Source of the DNA: Nicotiana tabacum
Lineage: Eukaryota; Streptophyta; Magnoliopsida; Solanales; Solanaceae
Length of the DNA: 64,000 bases
Reading direction: 5' to 3'
Assembly (NCBI RefSeq): GCF_000715075.1
Contig: NC_134085.1
Location: forward strand, 138,770,060 to 138,834,059
In this document: piece after piece, positions 13,037 to 25,412 of the stretch
How positions within the stretch are numbered: the stretch's first letter is position 1
Layout of the letters: every line of letters begins with the position of its first letter
Notes under the pieces: generated by a model
The model's database searches: none
What the model saw: the letters and a program-made list of their open reading frames with translations, nothing else
Told to the model about the DNA's origin: nothing
Translations under genes and position numbers: made by a program

Positions 13037-13224
13037 CAGGGGCGGAGGTGGTGTATGGTTTACGGGTTCGGACGAATCCAGTAGCTTTTGCCTAGACCTT
13101 GTTTTATATTAGAAAATTCACTGAATATTTATAAATATTTAACTGCGAACACAGTAACTAACTGAGCTATGAGTTCGATGACAGATTCAGAACCCATAAA
13201 CTTTAAATTCTGACTCCGTCTCTG
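13037..13224. mobile_element. 188-bp hAT-type MITE with 8-bp target duplication
   Basis: The element starts CAGGGGCGGAGGTGG and ends GACTCCGTCTCTG, whose complement begins CAGAGACGGAGTC. It is flanked on both sides by CATCCTTG (13029-13036 and 13225-13232), an exact 8-bp duplication typical of the hAT superfamily. There is no coding capacity. The same kind of end occurs on the larger element at 34177. Confidence 0.9.
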
Positions 13225-13456
13225 CATCCTTGCATATAACCAACATTTCGATAGTTCTACCGTTTGAGGTAAACAATGCTCGTTATCTCATAGAAATTGT
13301 TTTATCAGAATCACTTTGGTACTATAGAAATAGAGTATGTTGTAGTTTGACATTCTTGTCCCTTGATATTGCTCCTGTGAACGCTTTATTTCAAGCAATC
13401 TTGCATGACAACTGAAATAGAACTGACAAATCAATGCATACCAATTAATAATTTAA

Positions 13457-13661
13457 GAAGATATGATTTTCAATGGATAATAAGAGTCTTAGTTATTCAA
13501 AGAGACTTAGTAAAAAAGTTTTAAAAAGAAAAACAAATAAAGGCCTTCCATACTAGTATTTGATAACAAATCAAAGGCCTTAATTTGTTTCATCTTTAAA
13601 GTCTTTTACTATCCTATTCGAATCACTAAGACTCTTATTACCCATTGAGAATCAAATCTTG
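13457..13661. mobile_element. 205-bp foldback MITE flanked by TTAA
   Basis: The two halves are nearly complete inverted copies: GAAGATATGATTTTCAATGG with AATAAGAGTCTTAG on the left, and the inverse CTAAGACTCTTATT with CCATTGAGAATCAAATCTTG on the right, meeting near two AAGGCCTT blocks. TTAA stands on both sides (13453-13456 and 13662-13665), which could be a TTAA target duplication or a TAA one (Harbinger type). As RNA it would form a hairpin of about 90 bp. Confidence 0.75.
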
Positions 13662-13665
13662 TTAA

Positions 13666-14820
13666 ATTGTTAATTCATATATTGGTTTCCATACTCTATT
13701 TCAATTGCCATTGCAACTGAAATAAAGCATGCACAAGAGTTTTAATGCCGATCATACAGGAATATCATACGACAATTGATGTTTGATTATAATTATATAT
13801 TTTTAGTGCATTATATATCTTACATTATGGTGCTTTAATGCTAAATTGTACTATATTTGTGCTTAGTTGAGTTGAATTTATGTGTAGGTACTTTGAAGAT
13901 GAAATTGTGAGCAAACTAAATTTTATGTGTATTTTATACACTACAATAATAAGCTCATGATTTTCTAATGATTAGTGATGACTGAAGACATAATGATGGG
14001 GTGATGATTAAAATAAGAAAAGGGAAACAAGAATTGAAAAGGAAGAATACATGAAACAAAAATAAGGAAAGAAACGTGAAGGCATTACTTGGAGAAGATG
14101 AAAAAAGCAACGAGAAAGAAAGCAAAAGTTAGGTGAACCAGCACTACAAAGACAAAGAATGAAGCAGCGAAACATTTACAAAGAAGCGACAGGCAACGAA
14201 TTGAATTTGGAAAGCGCAAGAATTCATAGCAAAAACGATACTGTATTGTGCGCCAGGGCGAGGCGCTGGACTGGACGCTGTGGTTTGTGACTTTCCCTAG
14301 TTCGCTTGGGATATGGTTATTTCGACCCTGCACATTCCAACAGTCCTAAACCTATTTTGGAGGAGGAGGACGTTTTTTAGAGTAGCTTTTAACCAAGGGA
14401 GGCACAGAGAGGTCGGGTTTCATCTTTTCTTTTACCAAACTTAGTATTTTTTATGTTTCTTTGTATGATTTGTTGTTTTCATATCATGTCTATGTGGAGC
14501 TAAACTTCACGTTCTAGGGTTGTGGTTCTTTCATGACTATTGTTATTCGAATATTGATTTTGATTTCTTAGTTTATCGTATTGGTTTATTTATTCAATCC
14601 CGCGCTTAATTATTTGATTGCTTGATCACCAATTGAATACTATCTACGGATCTAGAATTGAACTCGAAAGTGAGAATTCTAGATTGCATATAAGATTGAG
14701 TAGAGCAAGTTCTTGAACCTGGGCATCGAGGAACAAATTCGAGGTTAGGATAGGCATATACCTAATCGCCTTGCTTGATTGATTTACAGGAATTATAAAT
14801 GTGTTCTTGTTGATTCTAAC
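13666..14820. other. Pre-insertion DNA left of the Tekay-like element
   Basis: No gene supported. The stretch 14340-14815 continues at 25413-25810 across the retrotransposon and looks like part of an older repeat (the right piece ends in a GTGCGCTTGGTCGCAACA block), class unknown. An 82-codon minus-strand reading at 14085-14333 has a hydrophobic tail but no motif I recognise. Confidence 0.45.
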
Positions 14821-17477
14821 TGTTACAACCCATATCCACATGTGTTAGTTCATGCCATATATTAGTTAACATAAATCCAAGAAGGAATTATCTTTGAGAT
14901 GATAAGAAGTCAATCCTATTGGTCTTAAGTGATACAAGAGTGTATAAGGGTGATTAACCAATATTAGAAGTTAAACGAATCAAGGATGTTGTAACTCGTA
15001 TTTTCAGGTAATCTAGCGGTGCTTAATACACTCAAGAGGTCATTTATTAAGGTATTTTAATCATATAATATCCGTATCATAAGTCTTGAAGTCAAACGAG
15101 TTATGAAACAAAAGTCGACAAAAGTTGTCGCAACTTAGGTTCATAATTTTACTTAAACATTAGGTCAAATGTTTCTAATCTTTTCTCATAATTTACAAGG
15201 AATTACGGGGTGATATACCCACCAAATTAAAGATATATGAGTCTAGTTTCCAACGCATTAAACCGTTCATCGATACGATCTCGGAGTAGAGAGATATTCG
15301 CGTTTTCGCGAGACTGCGCCAAGCACCTCTCTATGGGGCCCACTAAGTCGGTTTAAGATATTTGGACTTATATAGGATGACCACAACCCGTTTTTAGTCA
15401 TTTCTTTTCACTATTTTCAGAACTTAGAACCCTAGGAACATCCTCTCAAGGTTCTCTCAAGATTCAAGACCCAAAAAAGGGCAAACAACACAAATCAAGT
15501 GTCGGGAATTCCGTGGCGCTAGTAAGTCTCTTGTTCTTCTTGTTGTTGCTCATTTTTGTGTCGTTCCAACTCGTGTGGGAGGTTGTTTTAAAGGGTATAT
15601 GTTCTGTAAATACTCCCTAATGTTCTTAATATTAATCCTAGGTGATTTCAAGCCTTCTAAAGTGATTCTAGTGCCGAAAAACACTAATTGATCGCTAGTT
15701 TCATTTTTTTTGTTGTTGTGGCAGCATTGGAGGGATATTTCTTGGAAATTTAAGGTTAAATTGGAGTTGTTCTTTCTGTATAAAGGTAAGGAACCTCTTA
15801 CTCTATATGTATTTAAGATTATCCAAGTTACGGCTAAGCCATTGAAGCTAGAACTTGTGAGATATATATCGAAAGGTTTGGTAGTAATGTTATTGTTTTG
15901 TGGACTGTTTTGCGTTGTTGTTGGGCTGCATATTTTACTACTATCTTGTGGAGTTTTGGAGGAGTAAGGGTGTGGGGAAACACCATATATATGTAGGGTT
16001 ATGGGCTGATAGTTATTCGTAATATTTCCAGATTGTTTGACACGACTACGGTGGTCGTCGTATGTATGGAGTGATTAGGCTGTGTGTGGACTATATTGGG
16101 AGGCTCAATATGTTTATTATTGATGTTGTTTGGGCTGTTTGGTGACTATTTTGAATGGTGTGAGGTCATATATATAGGGGAGGTGCTGCCCGTTTCATCG
16201 TAAAATAGGTTGTGGTCGATACATAATAGTTATGACGCTTAAATGATAACGATAGTATCGTTTCTCTTATTGTAGACTAAGGAGTTTTGACAATTGCATA
16301 GCTTGAGATTGGGGCAGTATATACAAGGTATGTGAGGCTATCCCTTTCCTTCTTTTGCACGACTCCGATTGTACATAATGTAATGAACGAGCTTCCAAAG
16401 ATACTCTACTCTTAGAAGCTAGCAGTACTTACATTGTTTTCCCTCTTATGGAACGATTGATGTTAATGTTTCTTCTCTTATTCTTATGTTATCAATGTTA
16501 TTGGTACTTCCTGATTCTTATAAGGTTCATAGTGAAGAGTTAGTCCTAATAACATGTACAGAGGATATCGACCTTACGTCACTCCAAAAGGTTTAGAATG
16601 TGATTCCATGAGTCGAGCATGCATTATATATATGTATCTATTTTACTCTACCGAGCCACGCTATAGTTGGCCGGTTACGGCACCTATTGTGCAACCACTG
16701 ATCAATTGGGTTTTACCGAGCTCCACGTGGCCGGGTACGATTCTACCGAGCCTATTATGGCCGGGTACGATATGATGATGATGATGCCCACAGAGGCGAA
16801 TGCTTTAAAGGTTTATGTATTTATACATATGTATCATGCATTTCATGTAAGTAGCCCTCAGAGGTACTAAGATGTTACAGGTTGTATATTCTCTATCCTT
16901 GCTTACATTACTGATCGTATTTATGGTTCCTTGCCTTACATACTCAGTACTTTATTCGTACTGACGTCCTTTTATTTGTGGACGCTGCATGTCGTGCTGC
17001 AGGTCCTGATAGACAGGCAGGTACAGCTCCCCCACCACAGTAGATCAGCGGTGATTGGCGAGATCCCTTCTCCGGACTTGCCTTGGTCTTGGTATGCAAT
17101 TTTTGTTATAGACATTATGGGTATGTCGGGGCCCTGTTCCGGCTATGTTGCAACACTTATGTTCTTTTAGAGGCTCATAGACAAGTGTCGGCTCATGTAT
17201 AGTTTGGTATGCCTTGTCGGCTAGTTTTTGTTGTATAGTCTTTCATAGTAGCGTGGTAGCTCATACCTTATATGTAGTTTCTTGATTGTCTGGTCATCCC
17301 CTGCTATGTATGTTCATGCCGTCATATTTTATTGCTGGTTGTCCATGATCTAGGTCTACCATTTATGTTGATCTCTTTAGCCTTAAAAGATAATAATGAA
17401 GGTTAGATGAAATGTACGTTGGTGCTCGGCAAGTGTGGTCGGGTGCTAGTCATGGCCCTCCAGTTTGGGTCGTGACA
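14821..17477 (+). repeat. 5' LTR of the Tekay-like element
   Basis: Begins TGTTACAACCC and ends GGTCGTGACA. Near 16650-16770 it carries three imperfect ACCGAGC...GGCCGGGTACG units followed by an ATG triplet run. The short readings inside it (15710-15967, 16554-17170) recur in the 3' LTR and are not genes. Confidence 0.95.
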
Positions 17478-17481
17478 AACT

Positions 17482-17493
17482 TGGTATCAGAGC
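17482..17493 (+). other. Primer binding site, initiator Met-tRNA type
   Basis: TGGTATCAGAGC lies four bases after the LTR end and matches the complement of the 3' end of plant initiator Met-tRNA, used to prime minus-strand synthesis. Confidence 0.9.
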
Positions 17494-17681
17494 AAGTCTG
17501 TCCTAGGGGTTGTCTATGAGCCGTGTCTAGTAGAGTCTTGATTATGGATGTGTAGCGCGCCACATTTATAATCAGGAGGCTACATGACATCTAGGGTTGT
17601 TACCTTCTTCCTGAATCTAGATCGTGCGTAGAGTTGAGTCGTAAGTGTTTGTCTCTAATATTCACCTTGTTTTTTTCAGTG

Positions 17682-18527
17682 ATGCCTTCGACTAGGAAGC
17701 AAACGATTAGTAGGCGGCTTGATACAGCAGCGGGAGAGGGTACCAGTCAGGTGCCCCAAGTCAGAGCAGGACAAAGTGAGGCTCAAAGTGAGATGCCCTC
17801 TCATACCTCATCTACTCCATCTCCTCCAGAGGATATTAGAAGGCACCCAGCGCCTCCAGTTCCTCCGTCTGGCACTCCAGACCAGGATATGCAGAGTGCT
17901 TTGCAGTTATTGACTAGCTTGGTAGCTGCTCAGGCTCAGAGGCAGAATACAGGTGCTGCTGAGAAACCAGTTAGTACAAGAGTTCGTGATTTTATTAATT
18001 TAGACCCTCCAGTGTTTACCGGATCAGACCCCAAGGAGGACCCACAGACTTTTATTGACCAGGTTCATCGTACACTTCGGGTTATGCATGTTAGTGATAC
18101 AGAGGCAGTAGAGTTGGCTTCTTATCGGCTACGGGATTTAGCGGTTCTCTGGTATGATAGTTGGGAGAGATCCAGGGGTCCGAACCCTCCTCCAGCTGTG
18201 TGGAAGGAATTTTCTGAGGCCTTTCTTCGTCACTACTTGCCAGTTGAGATACGACGAGCTAGAGCTGATAAGTTCTTGAACCTTAGACAAGGTAATATGA
18301 GTGTACGAGAGTACAGTATGCAGTTTGATTCTTTGGCAAGGTATGCTCCCCATATGGTGGCCGAGATGAGTGATAGGGTGCATATGTTCGTGAATGGGTT
18401 GGGACCACATCTGATAAATGAGTGTACGACAGCCTCCTTGGTGGAGGGTATGGATATTTCCCGTATTCAAGCTTATGCCCAGACCCTAGAGGATCGTAAG
18501 CGCCAGCAGAGGGCAGTTAGGGAGTAG
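17682..18527 (+). pseudogene. Tekay-like gag, stopped by TAG
   Basis: The likely start is the ATG at 17682 (reading MPSTRK); an upstream ATG in the same frame lies in the leader. The product has a disordered Pro/Ser-rich N-terminus, then a retrotransposon Gag core with WYDSWERSRG and the FLRHYLP block, which packages element RNA into particles. The frame stops at TAG (18525-18527) after QQRAVRE. Reading simply continues in the same frame beyond it into the zinc knuckle, so the stop splits one gag-pol protein. The triplet suggests a C-to-T change, as expected at a methylated CHG site in a silenced element. Confidence 0.88.
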
Positions 18528-21500
18528 GATAGAGGCCAGCATAAGAGGGCGAGATTTGCAGGGTATTCTGATGACTTCAGAGGCCGCATCAGGCCACAGT
18601 TTTCGAGGAGTTCGGCGCCACCTGTAGCTAGTGCTCCTCCACAGTTTCAGAGGCCTCGATATGATCGATCCTATTCTGGTCCAGGTCAGAGTTCGCGGGC
18701 ATCTGGCTCGCAACATCACAGGGATACTAGTCAAATGAGACCCCCAACACCACATTGTGATCAGTGCGGCAAGGCCCACTTTGGACTGTGTCGTCGAGGT
18801 TCTAATGCATGCTATTCGTGCGGGCAGCCTGGCCATATGATGCGGGATTGTCCTAATAGAGGAGGTGATGGTATGGCTCAGCCGACTGGATCTGTGTCTG
18901 GTTCTTCCTCATCAGTTCGACCTCCAGCACGGGGTTTTCAGCAGTCGACAGGTCGTGGTAGGGGTAGAGGTGTAGTGCCGAGTTCGAGTGGTGCTCAAAA
19001 TCGAACCTATGCTCTAGTAGGTCGACAGGATCTCGAGTCGTCTCCAGATGTTGTTACAGGTATTATATCTGTATTTTCTTATGATGTATATGCGCTGATT
19101 GATCCGGGATCTACATTATCATATGTTACACCCTTTGTGGCTAATAAGTTTGGCATTGAACCTGAATTGATAAGTAAACCCCTCGCGGTATCTACTCCGA
19201 TAGGAGATTCTGTGATTGCTAGAAGGGTATATAGAGGTTGCACTGTGATGATTTGTAGTCGTCAAACCTCGGCAAATTTATTTGAGTTAGAAATGGTTGA
19301 TTTTGATGTGATAATGGGAATGGACTGGTTGGCCTCATGCTATGCAAATGTTGACTGTCGTACGAAGATGGTTAGGTTCCAATTTCCGGGTGAACCCGTC
19401 ATTGAATGGAAAGGGAACATTGCTACACCGAAAGGTAGGTTTATTTCCTATCTTAAGGCAAGGAAAATGATCTCAAAAGGTTACATTTATCATCTCGTTC
19501 GCGTTAGGGATGTGGAGGCGAAACCGCCTACTTTACAATCAATCCCTGTGGTCAACGAATTCCCAGATGTTTTCCCAGATGAACTCCCAGGCCTTCCTCC
19601 TGAAAGGGAGATTGAGTTTAGCATTGATGTGTTACCTGACACTCAACCGATCTCTATTCCTCCATATAGAATGGCCCCGGCAGAGTTGCGAGAGTTGAAG
19701 GTGCAGTTGAAGGACTTGCTGGATAAGGGCTTTATTAGGCCTAGCACTTCACCTTGGGGTGCACCAGTCCTATTCGTGCGGAAGAAAGACGGGTCGTTAC
19801 GGATGTGTATCGACTATCGACAGTTGAATAAGTCTACTATAAAGAACAAGTATCCACTTCCAAGAATTGATGACCTGTTTGACCAACTCCAGGGTGCCAA
19901 GTATTTCTCCAAGATTGATTTACGTTCAGGGTATCATCAGGTAAGGGTTAGGGAGAAAGATATTCCAAAGATGGCCTTCCGGACAAGATATGGGCACTTT
20001 GAGTTCTTGGTGATGTCGTTCGGGCTAACAAATGCCCCAGCAGCTTTTATGGATCTCATGAATACTATATTCAGGCCCTATCTTGATGTGTTCGTGATTG
20101 TATTCATTGATGACATTCTAGTGTATTCTCGTTCGGAGGCGGAACACGCGGGCCACTTGCGGATAGTATTACAGACGCTTCAGGATCGTAAGTTATATGC
20201 TAAGCTCTCCAAATGTGAATTCTGGCTGAACTCAGTAGCATTCCTTGGCCATGTGATATCTGATGAGGGTATTAGTGTCGACACTCAGAAGATCGATGCA
20301 GTAAAGAATTGGCCGAGACCTACAACACCATCAGAAGTCCGCAGCTTCCTAGGGCTAGCAGGATATTATAGGCGGTTTGTAGAAGGATTTTCCTCTATAT
20401 CATCACCATTGACTAAGTTAACACAAAAAGCTACCAAATTCCAGTGGTCTGACACTTGTGAACGTAGTTTTCAGGAGCTGAAGAATCGATTGACATCTGC
20501 ACCAGTGCTCACTCTTCCTGAAGGAACAGAAGGTTATGTGGTATATTGTGATGCCTCAGGTATAGGTTTGGGGTGCGTATTGATGCAACATGGGAATGTG
20601 ATTGCTTATGCATCAAGACAATTGAAGAAGCATGAAAAGAATTATCCAACCCATGATTTGGAATTGGCTGCAGTAATATATGCTTTGAAGATATGGCGGC
20701 ACTACTTATACGGCGTCCATGTTGACATCTACACAGATCACAAGAGTTTACAATACATCTTCAAGCAGAAAGAGTTGAATTTGAGGCAGCGTAGGTGGCT
20801 TGAATTATTGAAAGACTACGACGTCGAGATATTGTATCATCCCGGTAAAGCCAATGTTGTGGCAGATGCTCTCAGCCGTAAATCAATGGGAAGCTTAGTA
20901 CATATTGAGGCGGGTAGATGGGGGTTGATTAAAGAGCTTCATCAGCTAGCCAATATGAGAATCATATTGTTAGACTCTGATGACGGAGGTGTTACTGTAC
21001 AGAATACATCAGAATCATCTTTGGTAGCCGAGGTAAAAGCACGACAATATGAAGATCCTATCTTAGTACGATTAAGAGAAAACATTCAACAGTGTAAAAG
21101 TATGGCTTTTGGGATCGGAAAAGATGGGGCACTGAGATACCAGAGCCGATTGTGTGTGCCTAATGTGGCAGGGTTGCGAGAGAAGATTATGAATGAGATT
21201 CATCAATCCCGATATTCCATCCATCCCGGCTCGACAAAGATGTATCATGATGTCAAGGAGCAGTATTGGTGGGATAATATGAAGAAGTCTATTGCAGAAT
21301 TTGTGGCCCAGTGTCCCAATTGTCAACAAGTAAAGATAGAACATCAGAAACCCGGTGGATTGCTTCAAAATATAGAGATTCCGACCTGGAAGTGGGAGGT
21401 GATTAATATGGACTTCATTATTGGATTACCTCGCTCTTATCATAAGTTTGACTCCATCTGGGTGATAATTGATCGACTTACAAAATGTGCCCATTTTCTG

Positions 21501-22508
21501 CCAGTGAAGACAACTTACACGGCTGAAGATTATGCGAAGTTGTATATCAAGGAGATTGTTAGGCTTCATGGTGTGCCCATATCTATTATATCAGACCGAG
21601 GAGCTCAATTTACGGCTAACTTTTGGAGGTCTTTCCAGAAGGGTTTAGGCACACAAGTAAATCTCAGCACTGCATTTCATCCGCAGACTGACGGACAGGC
21701 TGAACGTACCATTCAGACACTGGAGGATATGCTACGAGCATGTGTTCTAGATTTTAAGGGGAATTGGGATGATCATCTTCCACTCATAGAATTCGCCTAT
21801 AACAATAGCTACCATTCCAGTATTAAAATGGCCCCATACGAGGCACTATACGGGAGGAGATGTAGATCACCAGTTGGATGGTTCGAAGTCGGTGAAACAG
21901 AATTATATGGGCCAGATTTGATTCACCAAGCTATTGAGAAGGTGAAAGTGATACAGGAGCGATTGAGGACGGCACAAAGCAGGCAAAAATCTTATTCTGA
22001 TGTCCAACGTCGTGATCTAGAGTTTGAGGTTGGTGATTGGGTTTTCCTGAGGATCTCACCAATGAAGGGTATTATGCGTTTTGGGAAGAAAGGTAAGCTG
22101 AGTCCAAGGTATATCGGGCCGTATAAAATTCTTCAACAGATTGGACAGGTTGCTTATGAGTTAGAATTGCCATCCGAATTGGAATTTGTCCACCCGGTAT
22201 TCCATGTATCTATGTTGAGAAAATGTATTGGAGACCCTTCTCGAGTCGTCCCTATCAAAGATGTACAAGTTACATAGGACCTATCATATGAAGAAGTGCC
22301 AGTGGCGATATTAGATCGGCAAGTCCGCAAGCTGAGAACAAAAGATGTAGCTTCCGTCAAAGTATTGTGGAGGAACAAAAATATGGAAGAAATGACATGG
22401 GAAGCAGAAGAGGAGATGAAGTCTAAATACCCTTACTTATTCCAGAATGAAGATAACAAGGATGCTGGTGGAAGACAGGATACATTGGAAGAAGAAACGG
22501 CTTTATGA
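18528..22508 (+). pseudogene. Tekay-like pol: knuckle, protease, RT, RNase H, integrase, chromo-like tail
   Basis: This is the same frame as gag. In order: zinc knuckle CX2CX4HX4C (18810-18851); protease with DPGST (Asp codon at 19101); reverse transcriptase from about 19540 with FIDDILVYS near 20105; RNase H from about 20540 (YCDAS, then TDHKSL); integrase with its HHCC zinc part (CPNCQQ near 21310) and DDE core ([22 protein letters not shown]); then a tail with VKVLWRN and TWEAEEEM (22340-22430). A second TAG at 22275-22277, just before the tail, cuts off the chromo-like targeting domain; the frame then runs to TGA at 22506. Catalytic residues look intact, so the two stops are the only obvious lesions. 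Confidence 0.93.
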
Positions 22509-22737
22509 GGTAAGCAATAATTTGAGAATACTCCTCCTTAATACAAAATGGTGATATGTAGATAATGTAAATACGCATAATGCTTTGTGTAGCCTTGTGA
22601 AGCCATATGTTGGGCTTAATTACATGCAAGTTTTGTTAGTGACCATTTTATAGGGGAAAATTGATCGGAAATTTCCATTGGAATCCACGGTGATTTAAAC
22701 TCCCCCTAAACCCTTACATTCGAGGACGAATGTTCCT

Positions 22738-22750
22738 AAGGAGGGGAGGG
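22738..22750 (+). other. Polypurine tract
   Basis: AAGGAGGGGAGGG directly abuts the 3' LTR and primes plus-strand DNA synthesis in this element class. Confidence 0.85.
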
Positions 22751-25407
22751 TGTTACAACCCATATCCACATGTGTTAGTTCATGCCATATATTAGTTAAC
22801 ATAAATCCAAGAAGGAATTATCTTTGAGATGATAAGAAGTCAATCTTATTGGTCTTAAGTGATACAAGAGTGTATAAGGGTGATTAACCAATATTAGAAG
22901 TTAAACGAATCAAGGATGTTGTAACTCGTATTTTCAGGTAATCTAGCGGTGCTTAATACACTCAAGAGGTCATTTATTAAGGTATTTTAATCATATAATA
23001 TCCGTATCATAAGTCTTGAAGTCAAACGAGTTATGAAACAAAAGTCGACAAAAGTTGTCGCAACTTAGGTTCATAATTTTACTTAAACATTAGGTCAAAT
23101 GTTTCTAATCTTTTCTCATAATTTACAAGGAATTACGGGGTGATATACCCACCAAATTAAAGATATATGAGTCTAGTTTCCAACGCATTAAACCGTTCAT
23201 CGATACGATCTCGGAGTAGAGAGATATTCGCATTTTCGCGAGACTGCGCCAAGCACCTCTCTATGGGGCCCACTAAGTCGGTTTAAGATATTTGGACTTA
23301 TATAGGATGACCACAACCCGTGTTTAGTCATTTCTTTTCACTATTTTCAGAACTTAGAACCCTAGGAACATCCTCTCAAGGTTCTCTCAAGATTCAAGAC
23401 CCAAAAAAGGGCAAACAACACAAATCAAGTGTCGGGAATTCCGTGGCGCTAGTAAGTCTCTTGTTCTTCTTGTTGTTGCTCATTTTTGTGTCGTTACAGC
23501 TCGTGTGGGAGGTTGTTTTAAAGGGTATATGTTCTGTAAATACTCCCTAATGTTCTTAATATTAATCCTAGGTGATTTCAAGCCTTCTAAAGTGATTCTA
23601 GTGCCGAAAAGCACTAATTGATCGCTAGTTTCATTATTTTTTTTGTTGTGGCAGCATTGGAGGGATATTTCTTGGAAATTTAAGGTCAAATTGGAGTTTT
23701 TCTTTCTGTATAAAGGTAAGGAACCTCTTACTCTATATGTATTTAAGATTATCCAAGTTGCGGCTAAGCCATTGAAGCTAGAACTTGTGAGATATATATC
23801 GAAAGGTTTGGTAGTAATGTTATTGTTTTGTGGACTGTTTTGCGTTGTTGTTGGGCTGCGTATTTTACTACTATCTTGTGGAGTTTTGGAGGAGTAAGGG
23901 TGTGGGGAAACACCATATATATGTAGGGTTATGGGCTGATAGTTATTCGTAATATTTCCAGATTGTTTGACACGACTACGGTGGTCGTCGTATGTATGGA
24001 GTGATTAGGCTGTGTGTGGACTATATTGGGAGGCTCAATATGTTTATTATTGATGTTGTTTGGGCTGTTTGGTGACTATTTTGAATGGTGTGAGGTCATA
24101 TATATAGGGGAGGTGCTGCCCGTTTCATCGTAAAATAGGTTGTGGTCGATACATAATAGTTATGACGCTTAAATGATAACGATAGTATCGTTTCTCTTAT
24201 TGTAGACTAAGGAGTTTTGACAATTGCATAGCTTGAGATTGGGGCAGTATATACAAGGTATGTGAGGCTATCCCTTTCCTTCTTTTGCACGACTCCGATT
24301 GTACATAATGTAATGAACGAGCTTCCAAAGATACTCTACTCTTAGAAGCTAGCAGTACTTACATTGTTTTCCCTCTTATGGAACGATTGATGTTAATGTT
24401 GCTTCTCTTATTCTTATGTTATCAATGTTATTGGTACTTCCTGATTCTTATAAGGTTCATAGTGAAGAGTTAGTCCTAATAACGTGTACAGAGGATACCG
24501 ACCTTACGTCACTCCGAAAGGTTTAGAATGTGATTCCATGAGTCGAGCATGCATTATATATATGTATCTATTTTACTCTACCGAGCCACGCTATAGTTGG
24601 CCGGGTACGGCACCTATTGTGCAACCACTGATCAGTTGGGTTTTACCGAGCTCCACGTGGCCGGGTACGATTCTACCGAGCCTATTATGGCCGGGTACGA
24701 TATGATGATGATGATGCCCACAGAGGCGAATGCTTTAAAGGTTTATGTATTTATACATATGTATCATGCATTTCATGTAAGTAGCCCTCAGAGGTACTAA
24801 GATGTTACAGGTTGTATATTCTCTATCCTTGCTTACATTACTGATCGTATTTATGGTTCCTTGCCTTACATACTCAGTACTTTATTCGTACTGACGTCCT
24901 TTTATTTGTGGACGCTGCATGTCGTGCTGCAGGTCCTGATAGACAGGCAGGTACAGCTCCCCCACCACAGTAGATCAGCGGTGATTGGCGAGATCCCTTC
25001 TCCGGACTTGCCTTGGTCTTGGTATGCAATTTTTGTTATAGACATTATGGGTATGTCGGGGCCCTGTTCCGGCTATGTTGCAACACTTATGTTCTTTTAG
25101 AGGCTCATAGACAAGTGTCGGCTCATGTATAGTTTGGTATGCCTTGTCGGCTAGTTTTTGTTGTATAGTCTTTCATAGTAGCGTGGTAGCTCATACCTTA
25201 TATGTAGTTTCTTGATTGTCTGGTCATCCCCTGCTATGTATGTTCATGCCGTCATATTTTATTGCTGGTTGTCCATGATCTAGGTCTACCATTTATGTTG
25301 ATCTCTTTAGCCTTAAAAGATAATAATGAAGGTTAGATGAAATGTACGTTGGTGCTCGGCAAGTGTGGTCGGGTGCTAGTCATGGCCCTCCAGTTTGGGT
25401 CGTGACA
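22751..25407 (+). repeat. 3' LTR of the Tekay-like element
   Basis: Same length as the 5' LTR (2,657 bases) and about 18 single-base differences by eye, all in the first ~1.9 kb. Ends GGTCGTGACA before CTAAC. Confidence 0.95.
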
Positions 25408-25412
25408 CTAAC

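Larger units (their letters stand above)
14821..25407 (+). mobile_element. Full-length Tekay-like Ty3 retrotransposon
   Basis: Complete structure: target duplication CTAAC at 14816-14820 and 25408-25412, LTRs of 2,657 bases each, primer site TGGTATCAGAGC (complementary to initiator Met-tRNA) at 17482-17493, one gag-pol frame from 17682 to 22508, and purine tract AAGGAGGGGAGGG just before the 3' LTR. The frame ends in the divergent chromodomain-like tail (VKVLWRN, then MTWEAEEEM) seen in Tekay/Del-type chromoviruses. By eye the two LTRs differ at about 18 positions (0.7%), implying a recent insertion. Two in-frame TAG codons break the frame, so this copy would depend on other copies. Confidence 0.93.

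Noticed and set aside
15710..17170. Repeated short open frames
   Set aside because: They occur in both LTRs of the Ty3 element (also 23643-25100) and lack motifs; LTR by-products.
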